A stretch of DNA of 64,000 nt from Loripinus fragilis (taxonomy: Eukaryota > Mollusca > Bivalvia > Lucinida > Lucinidae): positions 31,463,213-31,527,212 of the forward strand of contig OZ026519.1 of the NCBI GenBank assembly GCA_964019695.1, written 5' to 3'. Below, piece after piece: positions 58,826 through 64,000 of the stretch. The position numbers and the translations under genes are program-made. Position 1 is the stretch's first letter. The number at the start of each line of letters is the position of its first letter. Under the pieces are notes generated by a model. The model saw only the letters and a program-made list of their open reading frames with translations. It was not told where the DNA came from and searched no databases.

Positions 58826-58895
58826 CGGGCCACTATCTACCCGCTAGCGAAACGCCAACCAGATGGCGTTTCGCTGTCGGGCCGATAGTGACCCG
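58826..58895. repeat. 32-bp-arm hairpin, GCGAAACGCCA family
   Basis: CGGGCCACTATCTACCCGCT AGCGAAACGCCA pairs with TGGCGTTTCGCTGTCGGGCC GATAGTGACCCG. The loop is ACCAGA. The same GGCGTTTCGCTG core occurs as the loop of the hairpin at 37,587-37,637. Confidence 0.85.
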
Positions 58896-59130
58896 ATTTT
58901 ATGTGTTTAGTGGCCTTTAGTTATGTAAAAGTTCTACTATGGGTTGTCCGCCTTGTATGTGGAGATTATCAAGGAGCTTTAGCGAGTGGATTATCGTACG
59001 TACAGGTGGACAACCCATGGTTTAACTATTTTATACCACCTACATCAGTGTAGACCTTGCACATCACGAGATATTTCTTGCTTAAGTTGGTAAGGGTGGT
59101 ATAAATTAGTGCCTATGCCATAATCAACCG

Positions 59131-59975
59131 ATTAACCAGAAAGAAAGAGAAAGATAGAAAGGTCTGTGAGTTACACCACTTGAGAACTAAACTTTGGACA
59201 AATCAAATAAACCTGTCATTCTTTTAATAGATGACCCGCGACCTCTAAGTAATGACCTTTGGGTCAAATATTGATGCAGAACGCAAAAAAATGAGCCAGT
59301 CAGGCTGGCATATCTGTGTTTGCAAATAGTTTATAGTAAATATAAATACATGCCAGAAACCCATTTTTCTAGAACTGTTTGTTGTATTGAAAATAAAGTC
59401 ACACTTCAAAGCCTTTTGCTGGTATATATTCAGGTTTAATGCAAGCTTCCGAAGAAATAAGGCAGTTCTTGATTGCCTTTTACGCCCTTTTAGTGTACTG
59501 CCTCTATCAGCCTTTTATGGTCTCTATGGCACGTAAGTTACAAGTGTCTTCTCAAGTATAACCGACCTCAAAGTTCCTTTTGTCACCTTATAGCATCTCT
59601 CAGGTCTAGGACAGTGTGCCAACGGGCTGGCCCCTCCCCACGAGCAGCTGAACTTTCCTAATTTGACAACGAGCAAGCAAATATGCTTACGGTTGAAAAA
59701 AACGTAAAGACAAACCCTAGCCATTAACTTTTGACATAAATGTTGGGTTATAAAACGTAAAAACAGTACCTGAGTAATTCCTTCGCCTTCATTTTTCTGT
59801 CTTGTCTAATGATTTCTAAAACGGAAATGAAAAAACCTATTCACTCACAGAACTCACGAATCATGCACAATGTAGTTTACGAATACAATTGAATATATTT
59901 AGTGAAAACCCTCAGGTCATAAAACAATTGTATAGCCAGGGCAGGTGAGTAACCCTAGTCTTGCTGAACCTGGAT
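59131..59975. other. no gene or repeat recognised
   Basis: Unique-looking sequence. A 66-codon minus ORF (59524-59724) has no recognisable domain. Nothing else is supported. Confidence 0.5.
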
Positions 59976-59980
59976 CTATC

Positions 59981-62590
59981 CAGTGGCGGATCTAGAGGGG
60001 GTTCAGGGGGTTCATTCGAATCCCCTCACTACCCCCACTCCCATCCCGTTTTGAAATATCCTATCAAAATTCAAAATGGAATAATTTGGCATCGGCGAGA
60101 CCAAATTATTTCATTTTCACGGGATAATTTAAGACAAATGAGATCAAATCAGCAATGTGACCACACACAAACGCACGCACTCCCCCACCACCACCCCCAA
60201 ACACATAGCCATGTTGCATATCAAATTAATGGAAATGGACAATAGAACACCATGCAAGTATATATTATGTCCTTACACACACCCCCGACCTCCAGGATGG
60301 GGGTCAAAAGGTCAAAATAAATTTACTGAAAGTAGTCTAGTTGCATATAAAATTAATGGGAATGGAACATAGAGCACCATGCAAGCACACATTCTGTACA
60401 CACCCTGGAACTCTGAGCGGGGTCAAAGGTCAAAATATCTTTTTCCGAAAGACGTCATTTTGCTTATCAAATTAATGAGAATGGAGCATAGAGCACCATG
60501 CAAGCAAATATTCTGTCCTTACATACACCCTCGACCCCCTTGCGTGGGGTCATAAAGCCATTAAATTCTTTTTACTGAAAGTAGTCATGTTCCATATCAA
60601 ACTAAAGGGACTGGAGCTTAGATGACCAAACAAGGCCGTTTTATGTCCCTTATACATACACCCTGGACCTCAGGTTGGGATCAAAGGTCAAAACATCTTT
60701 TTTTCTGAAAGTACTATGTTGCATATCAAACTAATGGGAGTGGAGCAGAGAGCACCATGCAAGCATATATATTATGTCCTTACAAACACCCTCGACCCCT
60801 GGGGTCGGATCAAAAGGTCATTATTTTTAAATTGAAAGTAGTCATTTGCATATCAAATTAAATGGAATGGAACCTAGAGCACCACGCAAGTACATATTCT
60901 TTCCTTACATACACCATCGACTCCTGGGATGGGGTCAAAGGTAAAACATTTCTTTCTGAAAGTAGTCATGTTGCATATCAAATAAAATGGAATGGAACAT
61001 AAAACACTATGCAAGAACAAAGTCTGTCCTTACTTACAGCATCGACCCCTTGGTTGGGTCAAAGATCGAACCATTTTTTTCTGAAAGTAGTCATGGTGTA
61101 TATGAAATAAATGGGAATGGAGCATATAGCACCATGCACACACATATTCTGTCTTTACACACACACACTCAACCCCTTTGGTGGGGTCAAAAGGTCAAAC
61201 CATTTTTTCACTGAAAGTAGTCATATTGCATATCAAGTTTAAGGGAATGGAACATAGAGTGCCATGCAAGCGTATATGCTTTCTTTACACACACCCTCGT
61301 CCCCTAGGACGGGATCAAAGGTCAAAACAATATTTTCATTGAACGTAGTCATGATGCATATCAAAGGAGCTCTAGCGATAAGGCGTATATTTTCCCTAGT
61401 TGACATGATTACAAAACCTAAATTTTCAAATTGCCCTAATGTTTTTAAAATTGGACTGTTTCGGTAGTAAAATATGCATAGAAAGCATCAAAATAGGTTT
61501 CAAAGCGATTCATCATTTACAAAGCCGTGAAAACTTGCGCCTTCTACTCCCACCCCTCATTTTACGTCCTAAGACTGGGTGCCGTTTAGACGAGAGTTTT
61601 AGTAAATCCTTTGCAGGTTTTCAAAAAGTAAAAGCTCTAAAATATTAAGGATATAAGTGCCCTTCATTCCCAAAATTTGCGGTATTCCTTCTGCGCATGC
61701 GTACGTAATATACTTAAAATTGTGACGTTTGTCATTGAAAAGATGAAACTGGCGTCTTTCAGTTTGTTTTTAGATGCTTTGCCCCCCCCCCCCCTTAGAC
61801 CCAAGATGCCCTTTGGATAATTAAATGTCGCTATACAAATATATAACATATGTAAAGGGCGTCTTGGGTCTAGGGGGGCAAAGGGGTTGTATAAGCGAAA
61901 GAAGACATCAAATATCTGACAAAATAGACCACTTTGCAAGATGGTCGTTTTTATTGTACATCAACTGTATAAATAGTTTTACTGTACATAGCGTGGTTCC
62001 TTGTTTAACGGTCTAGTTCCCATATATGTTACTGAATAACAAGCACAGTTGATGCTCGAAATAAATTCTCGTTCAATAAGAAGTAGAGTTATTACATACA
62101 TGAAGGAAACCCCGTTTTAAATATACAAATTCGGGGACAATGGTGCATCGACGGCTCTTCTATATATATTTGTTGATTGTGCCTAGTTTCTCCAGTCGCT
62201 ATTTCAACAAAATAAAATTAACGTCTCGTTTAGGGAGATTGCTCGCCTTATCGCTAGAAATTCTTAAAGGTAATGGAACATAGAGCATCATGGAAGCACA
62301 TATTTTGTCCTTACACACACCCTCAACCCAGTAGTCATGTTGCATTTCATACTATAACACATTGGATGGCGCGCCATCGCAAATCCCCATGCGCTCGAAG
62401 AAGTCTAATGGTATTTGACCTTTTGACCCTATCCCAAGGTCACCAGTTTGATCCTAGGGTAAATGTTTCAGTGTATCCTGGCCTCCTGGTGATCACTTTA
62501 ATTTGATATGCAACATGACCATGTTCAGAGAATTAAATTTTTGACCCCAATCACCCTCAAGTCCCACCTTGGGATATGACCCAGGCTACC
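59981..62590 (+). mobile_element. element with ~127-bp internal tandem array, split by an insertion
   Basis: It opens CAGTGGCGGATCTAGAGGGG. From about 60,200 to 61,365, roughly ten copies of a ~127-bp unit follow (GTAGTCATGTTGCATATCAA, GGAATGGAGCATAGAGCACC, CCTTACACACACCCTCGACC, GGGGTCAAAGGTCAAAA). A further part-unit resumes at 62,270-62,345. An inverted piece (GATATGCAACATGACCATG, about 62,503) lies near the right limit, suggesting terminal inversion of the array. ORFs here follow the repeat and are not genes. Confidence 0.75.
61368..62265. mobile_element. 898-bp TIR element inserted in the 127-bp array
   Basis: AAAGG stands at 61363-61367 and 62266-62270. The ends share CTAGCGATAAGGCG in inverted orientation (61,372 and 62,243-62,256). 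The repeat unit broken at ATATCAAA continues as GGTAATGGAACATAGAG to the right. Inside is a C-rich hairpin, CCCCTTAGACCCAAGATGCC (about 61,791) / GGGCGTCTTGGGTCTAGGGG (about 61,857). The minus ORF at 61664-61939 runs through that hairpin. Confidence 0.85.
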
Positions 62591-63190
62591 TGATAGAAAT
62601 CACACTGGTCAATGTAAACGCACCGGTGGTTGCTACAACGAGCTGGTGGTTGCATTTTTCAGCACAGGTTGTGGCGTAAAAGGTAAAAAAATCTATACCT
62701 GGTTAATTTTCTATTTATTTATAAACTTGCATTTATTTTATTTGTGATGATACCTGGCGCACAGACCACCGGTAACATTGCAGTTTATGGCTCTGCCAAG
62801 CAATTGGTGATTTAATTCATGGTTTGGACTGCAAATCCAACAAAGTTCTGGAGTTTTGCCGTGATAGGTGCTTTTTTCTAGTGTAACTTTCTAAATTGAG
62901 GTAAATCTGCACGTCTAAGCGCAGCTGTTGTCATATTCCCATGAAATAATATCCAAAAAACGATTACTACTTTGTATTTTTTTCTTGGTAGACTAGCAAA
63001 TGTTTTACTGAGGAATTATATTACAACGAAGTGGGAGCATTTTTAAAGCATTGATACAACGCACTGATGGTTGCACAGAAGTCCTGTGGTTGCTGGTGCA
63101 GACTCACCACATCATTCACTGTTCACATAAACGTTACAAAAATCACCATTTCAACCAGCACATGATATTTCGATACTGGGAAGAAGACTC
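62591..63190. other. no gene recognised
   Basis: AT-rich, with GTGGTTGC repeated (62,623, 62,645, 63,066, 63,087). No ORF or repeat family could be assigned. Confidence 0.45.
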
Positions 63191-63550
63191 AGGCGAGCCT
63201 GTGCAAACGTGCAGACTCCCAAGAGCCTTTGCTGCCAGCACAAGAGATCTTGATATTTATTACATTGTCCAGTGACTTTGCCTGTGCAAATGTGCAGACT
63301 CACCAGAATTTTCGCTGCTGGCGTGAATAGCACACAAATCGCCATTTAAGGCAGCACAAGCCATTTTGTACAGTGACGAAGGCTAAGGTAAGCCTGTGCA
63401 AATGTGCAGACTCGCCAAATCCTTCGCTGCTCGCACAAAATGGCGTTCAATCGCCATTTGAGTCAACACATGCAAATTTTAAACTGTGACGAAGGCTCAG
63501 ACTAGACCAAGCAACTGTGAAGAGTCGCCAAAGCCATCGCTGTTCGCATG
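63191..63550 (+). repeat. degenerate ~85-120-bp tandem repeat, about 4 copies
   Basis: GCCTGTGCAAATGTGCAGAC...TTCGCTGCT...CGCCATTT recurs at 63,197, 63,280, 63,392 and, decayed, 63,511. There is no coding potential. The ORFs at 63051-63275 and 63151-63345 fall in the repeat. Confidence 0.75.
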
Positions 63551-63589
63551 AAGGACACCCAAAAACAGTAAGTGAGTATCACAATCACA

Positions 63590-63745
63590 AACTGCAGTCA
63601 AACCCATGGCACTGAGGGGAATAGCCACAAACAATCACGAGACACCAGGAAGACAAAGTAAGCAAAGCAGCCAGCTCTCTCTCTCTCTCTTCCCCATCAA
63701 GATGATTGCAAAACAAGAATGGACATAAAGTAATAAAATATAGAA
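63590..63745 (-). repeat. dispersed repeat family D, copy 3
   Basis: GCAAAGCAGCCAGCTCTCTC...AAGATGATTGCAAAACAAGA is the inverse of 37,330-37,410 (TTTTGTAATGCAG...GAGAGAGCTGGTTGCTCTGC). It includes a (CT)n run at 63,673-63,690. Confidence 0.65.
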
Positions 63746-63865
63746 CAATTACAGAATCCTGTAATGGGAGTAACAATCAACAACGAATCCCGTCTAATAT
63801 GTTTCATATCTTTCATTTGTGAGAAGACACACTAAGCTTGGTTTATAGTTTTAGAATTGACTTTG

Positions 63866-64000
63866 TAATTGAAAGGGGGTCTTCCATGCGCCCACGCATG
63901 GATTTTCATCTAGTTTTACATGGCGAATACCTTTGACACATCTGCTATGAAAATGCATTTATTTATTTCAATAGAGACTTTTAGCTCCCAGGAGAGCACC
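63866..64000 (+). repeat. dispersed repeat family F, copy 2 (runs off the window)
   Basis: GCCCACGCATGGATTTTC and ATGAAAATGCATTTATTT match the repeat at 50,651-50,720. The rest lies beyond the window. Confidence 0.6.

Larger units (their letters stand above)
57428..59130 (+). repeat. segmental repeat copy III
   Basis: A family E block (CCACAGCAGATGTAAGAAG, 57,448), then an unshared stretch at about 57,630-58,130, then ATTGTCGTATGCTGAC, CAGACGACAAAAGTTGCC (58,293), GTAAGATGGACAGACG (58,458) and GGAGGGTGATACACGTT (58,662). It lacks the two insertions seen in copies I and II and so shows the empty sites. No gene is recognised in 57,630-58,130. Confidence 0.72.

Noticed and set aside
61664..61939. 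91-codon minus ORF
   Set aside because: It crosses the C-rich hairpin inside the 898-bp element and has no recognisable domain.
1..64000. rRNA genes, telomeric TTAGGG arrays or bacterial operons
   Set aside because: No matching conserved motifs were seen on either strand.

Overview
The window looks like non-coding, repeat-saturated nuclear DNA of an animal, most likely a bivalve mollusc. The evidence is: no dense ORFs and no bacterial gene order; tRNA-derived SINEs with target-site duplications; many short terminal-inverted-repeat (TIR) elements; ACGG/ACAG microsatellites embedded in such elements; and short introns with GT-AG borders in one exon-like pair. The bivalve assignment rests on the style of the repeats and is an inference. 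I recognise no intact protein-coding gene, rRNA, functional tRNA or CRISPR array. Most of the longer ORFs are by-products of tandem repeats.

Left half (1 to about 34,010). Four unrelated satellite arrays lie side by side. (1) 1-3620 is a 28-bp satellite with an internal inverted segment. (2) About 3625-4395 is a degenerate 54-bp purine-rich repeat. (3) About 4395-26,480 is a degenerate ~144-bp satellite built into four blocks. The middle blocks are about 4.73 kb and nearly identical, and each block carries two copies of a ~560-bp non-monomer segment (8 copies in all). (4) About 27,109-34,010 is a 34-bp satellite that contains four higher-order units (1571, 1612, 1612 and about 1614 bp), ending in the same phase as they begin. 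A short low-complexity stretch at 26,481-27,108 separates arrays 3 and 4.

Right half (about 34,010-64,000). This is a mosaic of dispersed elements, several nested. It contains two tRNA-SINEs; four copies of a ~240-bp TIR element, one split by a 1.15-kb element; two TTAA-flanked, piggyBac-type MITEs; a TA-flanked mariner-type element with a 30-bp perfect TIR; elements carrying their own internal tandem repeats (150, 147, 160 and 127 bp); and a segment of about 2 kb present three times at 52.8-59.1 kb, two copies of which carry different insertions. A short exon-like module on the minus strand (44 + 118 nt with a 64-bp intron) occurs at 47.8-48.05 kb. A second copy at 40.9-41.1 kb has its splice acceptor side interrupted by a TIR element.

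The most notable features are the higher-order organisation of the 144-bp and 34-bp arrays, the 28-bp satellite that is stop-free in all three plus frames, and the clear nesting order of several mobile elements.
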